From Tannerella forsythia (GTDB lineage Bacteria; Bacteroidota; Bacteroidia; Bacteroidales; Tannerellaceae), in NCBI RefSeq assembly GCF_001006485.1, contig NZ_JUET01000058.1, forward strand, positions 186,001-250,000: a stretch of DNA of 64,000 nucleotides, in the 5' to 3' direction. Made by a program: the position numbers and the translations under genes. The notes below the pieces were generated by a model. It ran no database searches. It saw only the letters and a list, made by a program, of their open reading frames with translations, and was not told where the DNA came from. Positions 27,202 to 35,752 of the stretch are shown here, piece after piece. Position 1 is the stretch's first letter; every line of letters begins with the position of its first letter.

Positions 27202-29292
27202 TCAGAGAACGCAATGGCTGTATTCCGGGGTGGTCCGGAGGTCGCTTTTCGGATAATCGTAGAGGGGGAAGCGAGATTCCGTCTTGCCTTCGGTAAAATA
27301 CCAGATGTCGGCGTAATGTTCCGGCTTCTCGCCCATTTTGTGAAGTTGGAGCATATACTGCAGGATGGATTTGTTCTCACGAATAAAGACCTTGCCGATG
27401 CGTCCGATCATGGGGCTATGTCTGCGCGTATGATCGTGATCAAACTCCAGCACTCGTTTGCCGTCGGGGGTGATGCCTGCCAGTGTGAAGGTCATGCTTT
27501 TGCCGATTCCGGGGAGGTTGAGTACGTTTCGGTCGGTTGCCACAAAAGGGAGGTCCCTCGCTTCGCAGAAGTGCCGGATAGCATCACCGCGGTCGTTGCT
27601 GTTGTGGAGGAGCGAGAGAAATTCGGCTTCGGTTTTGCGGTCAAGCTTGCCGAGCGCTTTCTCTTCCTGCTGTTCCTGCATCGAGCGGCTGTTAGGTGCA
27701 AATACAGCATAGTTCTCTTCAAACCCTTTCACGGAGAAGGTGTAATAGCAAAGCACGCCGAGCGCATTGAGGGTCTTGCGCAGTTTGGCTGTGTGTCCGC
27801 GACGCGAGGCAGCCACGTTGTAAACGAGTTGATTCGTAATGCTCCATCCGGTCGAGAGGATGCGGCGGAGGGCTTCGCGCGCTTCGGGGGTCACTTCGAG
27901 CGGTGACTGAAAATGGGTTTGGATGACAAACTGTTTGATCCCTACGGCCGATGCTTTGGCTTTGAATTCGCGCAGAATGGTCAGCAGCTCGTCATTGATC
28001 CGCATGGGCAAGTAGACCGGCAGGCGCGAGCCGAGCCGTACACGCTGCATCTCGGCATATTTCTCGCCGTTGGGGCGTTTCAGGTTCGCATTTCGTTTGT
28101 TTATCGCCATTTTGTAGACGGCATCGAGGATATGGCGCAGCGTTTTGTTCTGGCTCATCAGCGCATCGCCTCCGGTGATGAGGATATCTCTCAGTTGCGT
28201 ATCTTCTTCGAAGTATTTCATTAGTTTACGTAATCGTATCTCCCAGCTTTCTTTGGGCTTGAGGTCTTCGAAGTTGAAATTCAGACGTTCGCTTTGGAAG
28301 TCGTACATGCGCTGACACGATGCGCACAGTCCGCCACATGCGCGTCCCATGGAGTCGGGGATGAGGATAGCTACTTCAGGGTAGCGGCGGTGGATGTTGT
28401 GTCCGTCGGGGAGTAACCATCCTGCGGCATTCGGTTTGCCGACCTCGATTACGTCTTCTTTCTCCCAAGCGCGTATCTTACCGTATGTATCGACAAGCTC
28501 GGGCGAGTACAGCACATAGCTGCGCAGCGTCTGATCGTCATAGCCCCGCCCGGTGGGATTCAGCAACGACAGGTAATAGGGCGTCACGAAGACCGGAATA
28601 CCTTTCTCCCGCGCCTTGCGGTAGGTCTGCATCGTTTCTTCGGACAGCGTATGTCCCAGCATCCGGTTCAGTTCGTCGGCGTTCTTTACGGCAAACGTGA
28701 GGTGAAAACGATGGTCGTCCCACCATGTGCTCATGAGACACCGTTTTTCTTTCTCACTGCATCCTTCGGGAAAGACGTAACGGTTTGATGTGGAGTGCCG
28801 TCGTTCGATACGGTGGATAAGCTGTTCAATAATTCGTTCTTTGTTTTCACGTCGTATGGTGCGTACGTCTTTGCTCAGCCCGCTCGGCCAGCGTTTCATC
28901 CATTGCAATACTTGAGTCGGCGACGGGGTGGAGCGCTCCGGTGCATGGAGTCGCATGAACTGGTGATAGAGATCGGTCAGGAAGTCGACGGAGACGTCGT
29001 GATCGTCATGCAGCCGTCCGGCCAGGAATTGCCGGAGGAGCGAGAGAGTCTTTAGCTTGATCTCGGACTCGGTCGAGAGTTCGAAAATGGTTTTGCCGTC
29101 GTATGCGATTAATCGCGCGATATTTCGCACGCCATCGGGATGGAAGTTTCCGGAGAGTAGCAGTTTGTTCAGCCGCTGTTTGAACTCGGTCTCGTCGCGG
29201 CTCGACGAAGCGAGTGCAACAATGTGCGGAAGATCGTGCTCGAATCGACTTCGTATATCCTGGTGAGGGGAAAGGCAGTATTTGTGTTTCAT
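27202..29292 (-). CDS. Long KamA-family radical SAM protein
   Basis: A radical SAM enzyme related to lysine 2,3-aminomutase but far longer (696 residues against about 400-450). The start MKHKYCLSPHQD at 29292 follows an exact promoter. Counting from it, residues 1-300 form a large helical N-terminal extension of unknown role. The cluster motif CGGLCASC has cysteines at 319, 323 and 326 (CX3CX2C), and ITGGDAL (GGD at 375-377) is the SAM-binding segment. The C-terminal third has RLGSRLPV and TQTHFQSP-like parts. Substrate and reaction are unknown; it should not be called lysine 2,3-aminomutase without assay. It is divergent from the Crp/Fnr gene. Confidence 0.85.
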   Translation of the reverse strand: MKHKYCLSPHQDIRSRFEHDLPHIVALASSSRDETEFKQRLNKLLLSGNFHPDGVRNIARLIAYDGKTIFELSTESEIKLKTLSLLRQFLAGRLHDDHDVSVDFLTDLYHQFMRLHAPERSTPSPTQVLQWMKRWPSGLSKDVRTIRRENKERIIEQLIHRIERRHSTSNRYVFPEGCSEKEKRCLMSTWWDDHRFHLTFAVKNADELNRMLGHTLSEETMQTYRKAREKGIPVFVTPYYLSLLNPTGRGYDDQTLRSYVLYSPELVDTYGKIRAWEKEDVIEVGKPNAAGWLLPDGHNIHRRYPEVAILIPDSMGRACGGLCASCQRMYDFQSERLNFNFEDLKPKESWEIRLRKLMKYFEEDTQLRDILITGGDALMSQNKTLRHILDAVYKMAINKRNANLKRPNGEKYAEMQRVRLGSRLPVYLPMRINDELLTILREFKAKASAVGIKQFVIQTHFQSPLEVTPEAREALRRILSTGWSITNQLVYNVAASRRGHTAKLRKTLNALGVLCYYTFSVKGFEENYAVFAPNSRSMQEQQEEKALGKLDRKTEAEFLSLLHNSNDRGDAIRHFCEARDLPFVATDRNVLNLPGIGKSMTFTLAGITPDGKRVLEFDHDHTRRHSPMIGRIGKVFIRENKSILQYMLQLHKMGEKPEHYADIWYFTEGKTESRFPLYDYPKSDLRTTPEYSHCVL

Positions 29293-29321
29293 CTGCGTCG
29301 TGTTTTGGAGTGTTATGTTTG

Positions 29322-29353
29322 CAAATATAACGAAACGGACGCGGATAAGCAAA
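29322..29353 (-). promoter_or_regulatory. Promoter of the KamA-like gene
   Basis: On the minus strand TTTG (29353-29350), 20 bases, then TATATTTG (29329-29322): an exact consensus. The ATG at 29292 lies 30 bases downstream. Confidence 0.75.
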
Positions 29354-29469
29354 ATTTTTGATCGGTATCAGGCGTTGGGATGCAAGTTTCCCTCTCCCCC
29401 GATTTTTTGTTTGCCGGGTACGGACGCATATTTCCCAATATTCGGCAGAGCAGACAATGAAAAAAACAG

Positions 29470-29477
29470 TATCTTTG
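29470..29477 (+). promoter_or_regulatory. -7 box immediately before the Crp/Fnr gene
   Basis: TATCTTTG matches TAnnTTTG and ends four bases before the ATG at 29482. Transcription would start at or within the first codons, implying a leaderless mRNA or a different translation start. Confidence 0.5.
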
Positions 29478-29481
29478 CCGT

Positions 29482-30126
29482 ATGCTTATTCAAGAATTAA
29501 CAGCACATTGCACATTGTTTCAGGGTGTGAAGCCGGAGACGGTCCAGGACTTGTTCGACCGCTACGGCTATGCGCTCCGCTCGTATCCCGAACAGTCTTT
29601 TCTGGCGATGCAAGGCGAGATGTGTCGTTCGTTGTTTATTCTCTGCCACGGCCATATCAATGCTTTGATGATTAATCACGAAGGGCGTCAGATTATTGTC
29701 GAGCAATTTACGGACTGGTCGGTGCTTGCGCCTGCTTTTCTGTTGGCTACGCACAACGTCTTCCCTGTCAATATTGAAACCACGTCGCCCTGCGAAGTGC
29801 TTGTGCTGAACAAGGACACGCTGCTCAAGATGCTGCATGCCGACTTGCGTATGATGGAAAATTTCTTGCGCGAAATTTCGGACAAGTGTGCCGTACTGAC
29901 CGGACGACTCCATAGCTTCGCCCTGAAATCGCTTCGCGAACAATTGTTGCAATATCTTCACACGCGAGAGCACTACGGAAAACAGCAGGAAATCGCCGAT
30001 CGGTTAGGCGTGGCGCGTCCTTCACTCAACCGCGTGTTGCAGGAACTGTGTCACGAAGGAATCGTTAAACTCGAACACGGAAAAATCACCCTGCTGAAAC
30101 GCTCGCTTCCGAAATCCGATTCATAA
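29482..30126 (+). CDS. Crp/Fnr family regulator, possibly HcpR
   Basis: A 214-residue Crp/Fnr regulator: cyclic-nucleotide-binding-like beta roll at about 15-115, dimerisation helix near 120-145, and C-terminal winged helix at about 150-210 with the recognition helix around GVARPSLNRVLQEL (176-189). It lacks the Fnr N-terminal cysteine cluster, so it is not a classic oxygen sensor, and the recognition helix differs from both Crp (RE..GR) and Fnr (E..SR). The dyad upstream of hcp makes it a candidate HcpR (nitrosative-stress regulator), as in related Bacteroidales; this is inference. The promoter box ends four bases before its ATG. Confidence 0.88.
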   Translation: MLIQELTAHCTLFQGVKPETVQDLFDRYGYALRSYPEQSFLAMQGEMCRSLFILCHGHINALMINHEGRQIIVEQFTDWSVLAPAFLLATHNVFPVNIETTSPCEVLVLNKDTLLKMLHADLRMMENFLREISDKCAVLTGRLHSFALKSLREQLLQYLHTREHYGKQQEIADRLGVARPSLNRVLQELCHEGIVKLEHGKITLLKRSLPKSDS

Positions 30127-30245
30127 AAAGAAAGGGCGTGCCGTGTTGACACTCCCCTCCGCACTTCTCCCAACTTCCGAAGAGCTGAGACGGCTAACCA
30201 CCGTAAAAATTACGAATGACAAATTACGAATGACGAACGCCTCCT

Positions 30246-30503
30246 CCTGTCATTCCGAACGTAGTGACGAATCTTGCCTCGAACGCTTCGGCGTTCGTCC
30301 ATGGGCCTCGGGCGGTGAGCCGACGGAGCAGCGAGCAGGACGAAAGAAAATCAGGCTGTCCGAAGCAAAGCGAGTTACCTGATTTTCGACCTGTAAGCGT
30401 CGCGAAGGCGTGTGAAGCGCACGAAGCCTTGACCTTTGGGTCACTTTTGGGTCAAGCCCAAAGTGACAGAAAAAGATTCATCGCTGACACTCTGAATGAC
30501 AGG
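30246..30503. repeat. Repeat A with nested module B
   Basis: Ends CCTGTCATTC (30246-30255) and GAATGACAGG (30494-30503) are exact inverted repeats as in the other A copies. Between the arms lies module B (30279-30469), which starts CGAACGCTTCGGCGTTCG and ends GGGTCAAGCCCAAAGTGACAG. The junction GTGACAGAA...AGATTC is the same as in the copy at 63.5 kb, where the whole arrangement is inverted. Confidence 0.75.
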
Positions 30504-30562
30504 GTAGGAGAATTACGAATTATAAGTTACGAATGACGAACGCTGATTAATTCAGGCTTGCA

Positions 30563-30650
30563 GCCCTCTTATCGGGGGTGCATCCTTTTTCCCAACGCTT
30601 TGCTTCGCTACGCATTGGGCTGAATTAACACGCCCTTTCAGGGCTGTTTT
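30563..30650. repeat. Module C, copy 1
   Basis: Sequence GCCCTCTTATCGGGG ... CCCAACGC, CATTGGGCTGAATTAA and CGCCCTTTCAGGGCTG, shared with 56000-56083 and in part with 63741-63793. It is rich in short palindromes and non-coding. Confidence 0.7.
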
Positions 30651-30733
30651 CCAATTGTTGGTTATTGATGGTTATTTGCCAGGTACACGAATCATGTACC
30701 CGGCATGACAATTAACAACAGACAACTATACAT

Positions 30734-31888
30734 TTAATATGTATGTTCTCCCTCGCGTATCTCCTGATCGTTGATCTTATGCAAATCCAACGCCCGCCAT
30801 GCATAGAAGATATACGCCAGCACGAACGGAATCAGGAACGAAACGTACATCATCGTCTGAAGGGTAAAATGGCTCGACGAACTGTTTTGAATCGTTAAGG
30901 AGCTTTGCAGATCGACCGTCGACGGATAGTACGCCGTATGATTCCAACCTGCACAAAGCAACAACGCCAGCACTGTCAGTACCGTCCCTGTCCCGGCGAA
31001 CCAGATCCCTTTGACGTGATATTTCGAGAGCATCGTGTCGATGATACCGTAGAGCACCAGTACGACTCCTGCGAGGAAAAGTACCAGTACGACCGGCATC
31101 TCCAGCAGATTGTTCAGATATTTGTACGGTTGCATGAAGATTGCTTCCGTCTCCGGCTGTACCGCATACCCTTCCATCGTCATCAGACGACCGACGAACA
31201 GGAGGAAGAAAACGAGAAATCCGCCTGCTTCGATCGGCAGACGCTTACGGCAGTGCTTATCCACCTCGTCGTCTTCGATGTTATTTACGAAATAAAGGAT
31301 GGCCAATACCCTCGCCAAAAAGAATACGGCTGCTCCGAGGCACAGATTCCAGACTACCGTCACGGCCTCCAGACCATGCCACGGCGTGGCCCAACGCGAA
31401 ATCACCGGCATGCTTACCTCGGTGAGCTGTGTCTTATCGATCACGAACTCGGCGCCCGTAAAAAACGTGCCGACCGCCGTGCCGAGCAGCAGCGGCCCAA
31501 GCACTCCGTTAATGATCAGAAAAATCCGGTAGGTTTTTTCCCCTAAGAGGTTACCTTTTTTAGCCTGAAATTCGTACGAGACGGCTTGCAGCACAAAGCA
31601 AAGCAGAATCAGTGTCCACACCCAGTAGGCGCCTCCGAAGCTCGTCGAATAAAACAGGGGAAACGACGCAAAGAAAGCCCCTCCGAAGGTGACCAGCGTC
31701 GTGAATGTAAACTCCCACTTGCGACCGATCGAGTTGATCAGCAATTTCTGCTGTCTTTCCGTCTTTCCTATCGTAAACAGCAGCGATTGACCGCCCTGCA
31801 CAAACATCAAAAATACCAGCAGCGCTCCCAGCAACGAGACCAGAAACCACCAATATTCTTGAAGAAACTGATAACTTATTTGATTCAT
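30734..31888 (-). CDS. cydB: Cytochrome bd ubiquinol oxidase subunit II
   Basis: Second subunit of the high-affinity cytochrome bd terminal oxidase, which reduces oxygen with quinol electrons at the inner membrane. The 384-residue polytopic protein has the expected segments: LLINSIGRKWEFTFTTLVTFGGAFFASFPLFYST near the N terminus, FQAKKGNLL and the later EAGGFLVFFLL. It starts 26 bases after cydA. In an anaerobe this oxidase serves to remove trace oxygen. Typical length. Confidence 0.95.
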   Translation of the reverse strand: MNQISYQFLQEYWWFLVSLLGALLVFLMFVQGGQSLLFTIGKTERQQKLLINSIGRKWEFTFTTLVTFGGAFFASFPLFYSTSFGGAYWVWTLILLCFVLQAVSYEFQAKKGNLLGEKTYRIFLIINGVLGPLLLGTAVGTFFTGAEFVIDKTQLTEVSMPVISRWATPWHGLEAVTVVWNLCLGAAVFFLARVLAILYFVNNIEDDEVDKHCRKRLPIEAGGFLVFFLLFVGRLMTMEGYAVQPETEAIFMQPYKYLNNLLEMPVVLVLFLAGVVLVLYGIIDTMLSKYHVKGIWFAGTGTVLTVLALLLCAGWNHTAYYPSTVDLQSSLTIQNSSSSHFTLQTMMYVSFLIPFVLAYIFYAWRALDLHKINDQEIREGEHTY

Positions 31889-31914
31889 AGTGTTTCGTTT
31901 TTAATTGGTTGTCA

Positions 31915-33465
31915 TTATTCGGAAATTTCAGGGCCTTTCTTGATGGCCTTCGTCATGATGCCGATCTCGGCAATAAGCAAGATCGTGAATAGTACGAGGA
32001 ACAGGAAGAACGTCAACTGCACCGAACCGGTTGACAGTTTCGATACGGCTGCTCCCGTCGGCATCAGGTCCTGGATCACCCATGGCTGCCGCCCTACTTC
32101 GGCTACGATCCATCCCGCCTGACTGGCAATGTAAGCCAACGGGATAGACCAAAGAGAAACCTTTTGCAGCCAGCGATGTTTCGTGATTTGTTCTTTCCGT
32201 CCGAATACCAGCACCAGTACGAAAATCAACATAAAGAAAAGTCCTAATCCGACCATCACGCGGAACGAGTAAAACGTCAGCGCCACCGGCGGGATCAGTT
32301 CGGCCGGGTCTTTGATGTAACCGTAGCCGAAATAGCGGAAGTTTTCTTCCAAAGTAGAACGGCTCGTCTGCATCGACGCCTCGTCACCGGCCTTGACGGC
32401 CTTCCGATAATCGGCCATTGCCTGAATTGCCAGTCTCCCGCGCGCCATCTTCTCCTGTGCCGATATCGTCACACCATCACCCGAAGGATAACCGCCGTCG
32501 ATAAGGTCGCCGATACCGGGTACAAACGCGTTGGGATCGCGTTCCGTCAGCAACGACAACAGCTTGGGGATGCCGATCTTTCCGATGAACGGGTCCTCGT
32601 TATCGTTGTACGCTTTCTTCGAAGGGTTTAAGACCCCGACAGCCACCAGCTCTACTCCGTTCGAGCCTTTATACAAACCCTCCATCGCAGCCAGCTTCAT
32701 CGGTTGATATTGTCCGACGCAGTAAGCCGAACCATCGCCCGTCCACATCAGCAATACGGATGATACGAGACCGAATATCGCACCGATCTTTATGCTTTCC
32801 GTCGCAAATTGCCGCTGACGATTCCGCAGCAGGAACCACGAGCTGACACCCACAACGAACACCGCGCCAAGCACCCAGGCGGAGAGTACGGCGTGGAGGA
32901 ACTTATTGATCGCTACCGGCGAGAAAGCAACCGCCCAAAAGTCGAACATCTCGTTCCGCACCGTGTCCGGATTAAACTGCATGCCGATCGGATATTGCAT
33001 CCACGCGTTGGCTACCAGAATCCAGAAGGCCGAAAGGGTTGCACCCGTAATCGTCAGCCAGGTAGAAGCCAGATGTGCACCTCTGCTGACCTTGTTCCAG
33101 CCAAAGAACATGACGGCGATAAACGTGGCTTCCATAAAGAATGCCAGAATACCTTCGATTGCCAACGGAGCGCCGAAGATATCGCCTACGAACCAACTGT
33201 AGTTCGACCAGTTCGTGCCGAACTCAAATTCCAGGATCAGACCGGTAGCCACTCCAATCGCAAAATTGATACCGAAGAGTTTCATCCAGAATTTGGCTGT
33301 TTCTTTCCAAAACTCTTTTCCGGTACGGTAGTAGATCGTTTCCGTCACGGCCATCACAATTCCCAGCCCGAGGGTGAGCGGAACGAATAGCCAGTGATAG
33401 ATGGCTGTCAAGGCAAACTGCGCCCGCGACCAATCAACCAAAGAAGAATTTAAATTTTCAATCAT
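31915..33465 (-). CDS. cydA: Cytochrome bd ubiquinol oxidase subunit I
   Basis: Haem-bearing subunit of cytochrome bd. The 516-residue protein begins MIENLNSSLVDWSRAQFALTAIYHWLF; His24 matches the axial haem ligand, and GTNWSNYSWFVGDIFGAPLAIEG and FMEATFIAVMFFGWNKV carry the core conserved segments. The quinol-binding Q loop follows in the central region. A small DUF4492 gene precedes it by 22 bases and cydB follows, giving an operon DUF4492-cydA-cydB. Confidence 0.97.
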   Translation of the reverse strand: MIENLNSSLVDWSRAQFALTAIYHWLFVPLTLGLGIVMAVTETIYYRTGKEFWKETAKFWMKLFGINFAIGVATGLILEFEFGTNWSNYSWFVGDIFGAPLAIEGILAFFMEATFIAVMFFGWNKVSRGAHLASTWLTITGATLSAFWILVANAWMQYPIGMQFNPDTVRNEMFDFWAVAFSPVAINKFLHAVLSAWVLGAVFVVGVSSWFLLRNRQRQFATESIKIGAIFGLVSSVLLMWTGDGSAYCVGQYQPMKLAAMEGLYKGSNGVELVAVGVLNPSKKAYNDNEDPFIGKIGIPKLLSLLTERDPNAFVPGIGDLIDGGYPSGDGVTISAQEKMARGRLAIQAMADYRKAVKAGDEASMQTSRSTLEENFRYFGYGYIKDPAELIPPVALTFYSFRVMVGLGLFFMLIFVLVLVFGRKEQITKHRWLQKVSLWSIPLAYIASQAGWIVAEVGRQPWVIQDLMPTGAAVSKLSTGSVQLTFFLFLVLFTILLIAEIGIMTKAIKKGPEISE

Positions 33466-33487
33466 CGTGTTTTATTTTAGTCATTTA

Positions 33488-33721
33488 TTAATTTGATGGA
33501 TTTAACGCTCTCTCAACGAGTTCTTCCGAGACATAATGCTCTTTTTCTGCCGCCGTGTCGAACCGGTTCAGGTATCGTGGGAAAAAGAAAATTTTCAGGA
33601 TCACGAACATGACGAACAGTTTAATCAAAATCAATATCCAAAGCGTCCTTCCCCAAGTCATTGACCTGAAGCCCTCAACATAGAATCGGAAGATACGCAT
33701 CGACAGATTGCGATAGTTCAT
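33488..33721 (-). CDS. DUF4492 small membrane protein
   Basis: A 77-residue protein with one membrane segment (about residues 25-48) flanked by basic residues, the family that regularly precedes cydA in Bacteroidetes. A TACATTTG box on the minus strand (33762-33755) lies about 34 bases upstream of its ATG, so it is the first gene of the cydAB operon. A role in assembling or stabilising the oxidase is likely but unproven. Confidence 0.85.
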   Translation of the reverse strand: MNYRNLSMRIFRFYVEGFRSMTWGRTLWILILIKLFVMFVILKIFFFPRYLNRFDTAAEKEHYVSEELVERALNPSN

Positions 33722-33754
33722 GACATTGTATTGATTACAAAATTAATGCTTATG

Positions 33755-33762
33755 CAAATGTA
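33755..33762 (-). promoter_or_regulatory. -7 box for the cydAB operon
   Basis: TACATTTG on the minus strand matches TAnnTTTG. No exact -33 element is found at the expected distance. Confidence 0.45.
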
Positions 33763-33802
33763 ATTTCTTTTTTGGAAACATGCAACACCCGCATCTTTTT
33801 TA

Positions 33803-33810
33803 TAAATTTG
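33803..33810 (+). promoter_or_regulatory. -7 box for the ECF sigma gene
   Basis: TAAATTTG matches TAnnTTTG, 43 bases upstream of the ATG at 33853. Confidence 0.45.
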
Positions 33811-33852
33811 CACAAAGGAACATAACCCTCTAATAAGATAAATGTTATACGC

Positions 33853-34443
33853 ATGGATGTTGATCTCAGACTTCTGAAAGAAGGAAATGAGCATGTTTTC
33901 AGACAAATCGTTCAGTCTTGCGAAGGCCGATTGAACCGATTTGCCATGATATACACACAAAACCGTGCAGTATCCGAAGAGATCGTGTCTGACACCTTTC
34001 TGTCGTTATGGATAAACCGTCATTCTCTGGATGAAAATACTCGATTAATTCCTTATCTGACGGTTATTCTCCGAAATAAATGTATAAATTATTTGAGGTC
34101 CTTCCGGCATAAGTTTGTATCGATCGACGAGATGGATATCGGAGCGATGTACATGAAAGCTCATTTGTATACATTAGAGGATGATGCCTCCGGACTTTTG
34201 GAAGAGGAGGATTTGCGACTTATAATAAGCAAGGCGATGGAATCGTTGCCGGAAAAAACACGTGCGATTTTTGAGATGAGTCGTATCCAGGGCATAAAAA
34301 ATAAGGAGATCGCGGATAAATATGGCTTGTCTGTGAAGACAATAGAATTCCATATCACGAAGGCTTTGCAACATCTGAGAAAAAATCTGCCGAAAGAATA
34401 TTTCTTCTTATTCTTTTTCCTGTTTTCTTCTTATTGGCGTTAA
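33853..34443 (+). CDS. ECF sigma factor of the Sus-like locus
   Basis: A 196-residue RNA polymerase sigma-70 factor of the Bacteroides FecI-like group. Region 2 (about 25-95) includes VSEEIVSDTFLSLWINR and YLTVILRNKCINYLRS, and region 4 (about 125-180) includes EKTRAIFEMSRIQGIKNKEIADKYGLSVKTIEFHITKALQHL. The last residues are unusually hydrophobic (YFFLFFFLFSSYW). It is followed 170 bases later by a FecR anti-sigma and a SusC with an STN domain, the usual trans-envelope signalling cascade. The gene is AT-rich compared with 20-30 kb. Confidence 0.93.
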   Translation: MDVDLRLLKEGNEHVFRQIVQSCEGRLNRFAMIYTQNRAVSEEIVSDTFLSLWINRHSLDENTRLIPYLTVILRNKCINYLRSFRHKFVSIDEMDIGAMYMKAHLYTLEDDASGLLEEEDLRLIISKAMESLPEKTRAIFEMSRIQGIKNKEIADKYGLSVKTIEFHITKALQHLRKNLPKEYFFLFFFLFSSYWR

Positions 34444-34612
34444 CCGGAGTTCCACAGCGTTTCCGTAGGAATGGAAAAATTATCTGTCGCGTTGCCAGCA
34501 TAAAGCCTGGATTCGAGAAGAACGTTCATTCATTATTCACATTTAACAGCTATATTTTAGGGTGTGATGAAGGATTTGTTGTTCTTTATTATGAATATGG
34601 ATACTTTAAAAT

Positions 34613-35737
34613 ATGGATGATCTGTTATTGATAAAATTCATTGAACAGGACGTGACGATTGAAGAAGCACGTCAGGTTTTGAGCTGGATGGAACAGTCTG
34701 AAGCAAACCGATCACATTTTGCCGAGTTGCAAACTTTATGGGCGGCAACCCTGATCGACGCTCCGCATGAAACAAATGACAGGGCGGTAAAAAAGATTGT
34801 GGGACGCATACGGAAAAAAGATAAGAAGAAAATGCCACTATCCCTGTATTATGCAGCGGCGGCATGTGTGATTGTTGTGATTGCTGCGGGGATTGCCGTA
34901 TGGAATACATGGGAGAAGAACTTTGATTATGAGGCGGCCGTAAGACAATTTTCGTGCGGCGATAAGATCATATTGAAAATCGGAGGAAAAGAGGAGATAC
35001 GATGCGCCGAATCGATTGTGAAAATCTTGCATAATCATCGGCAAACGGTCATTAATGATACGATCGAAGTCATTGATCGGGAAAGGCGAGAACCGAATGT
35101 CTTATATGTACCTTACGGAAAGCGTGCAGAACTTCTGCTTTCCGACGGCACAATGATCTATTTAAATTCCGGTTCTACGCTTATCTATCCATCCTGTTTT
35201 ACGACCCGCCGAAGGGAAGTTTATCTTGATGGCGAAGCTTATTTTGATGTTTCCAAGGATGAAAGCCGAGCGTTTGTTGTCAAAACGTTGTATCGTTCGG
35301 TAGAGGTCTTAGGCACGAAATTTAATGTATCCGTCGACAGGGAGTTTCAAACGTTTGAGACGATGCTGGTCAACGGCTCGGTGATGATAAAAGGGGATGC
35401 AACGGATGAGCTATTGAGACCGGATCAATATTACACCTTTTCGGATCAAACGAAGATCGAGGAGGTCCGGACTGTTGATGCAACTTGCTATACATCATGG
35501 ATCGAGAACAGACTTCAATTCAAAAAAGAGAAGTTGTATAAAGCGATACGCAAGTTGGAGAAAACATACGACATACGGATCGAACTGATGGATCGTCAAT
35601 ATCTCAATTATCAGGTTTCGGGGCAACTTAATCTCAGAAACTCGGCAGAAGAAACGGTCAGAATGCTCATGGAAACGGTTGCTCCGGAGAAGTTGATTGA
35701 CGAAAAAGCGTTTTATAAAATCAAACATAATCATTAA
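34613..35737 (+). CDS. FecR-family anti-sigma factor
   Basis: A 374-residue membrane-bound anti-sigma factor. A short cytoplasmic part (1-75), one membrane segment at about 76-98, and a periplasmic FecR domain (about 145-260, YVPYGKRAELLLSDGTMIYLNSGSTLIYP) precede a C-terminal DUF4974 domain (about 290-370, YKAIRKLEKTYDIRIELMD). It is expected to hold the sigma factor until the STN domain of the SusC transporter signals that ligand is present. It ends 15 bases before the SusC gene. Confidence 0.93.
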   Translation: MDDLLLIKFIEQDVTIEEARQVLSWMEQSEANRSHFAELQTLWAATLIDAPHETNDRAVKKIVGRIRKKDKKKMPLSLYYAAAACVIVVIAAGIAVWNTWEKNFDYEAAVRQFSCGDKIILKIGGKEEIRCAESIVKILHNHRQTVINDTIEVIDRERREPNVLYVPYGKRAELLLSDGTMIYLNSGSTLIYPSCFTTRRREVYLDGEAYFDVSKDESRAFVVKTLYRSVEVLGTKFNVSVDREFQTFETMLVNGSVMIKGDATDELLRPDQYYTFSDQTKIEEVRTVDATCYTSWIENRLQFKKEKLYKAIRKLEKTYDIRIELMDRQYLNYQVSGQLNLRNSAEETVRMLMETVAPEKLIDEKAFYKIKHNH

Positions 35738-35752
35738 TCCTATTTTAATAAC

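Larger units (their letters stand above)
30127..30733. other. Intergenic repeat block 1
   Basis: No gene is seen. It holds repeat A bounded by 30246-30255 and 30494-30503 with module B nested inside (30279-30469), module C at 30563-30650, and short AT-rich copies of TTACGAATGAC. Ends at the cydB stop. Confidence 0.7.

Noticed and set aside
30290-30470. Coding potential within module B
   Set aside because: Short frames on both strands but the sequence is shared by several intergenic sites and contains stops in variants; repeat, not gene.
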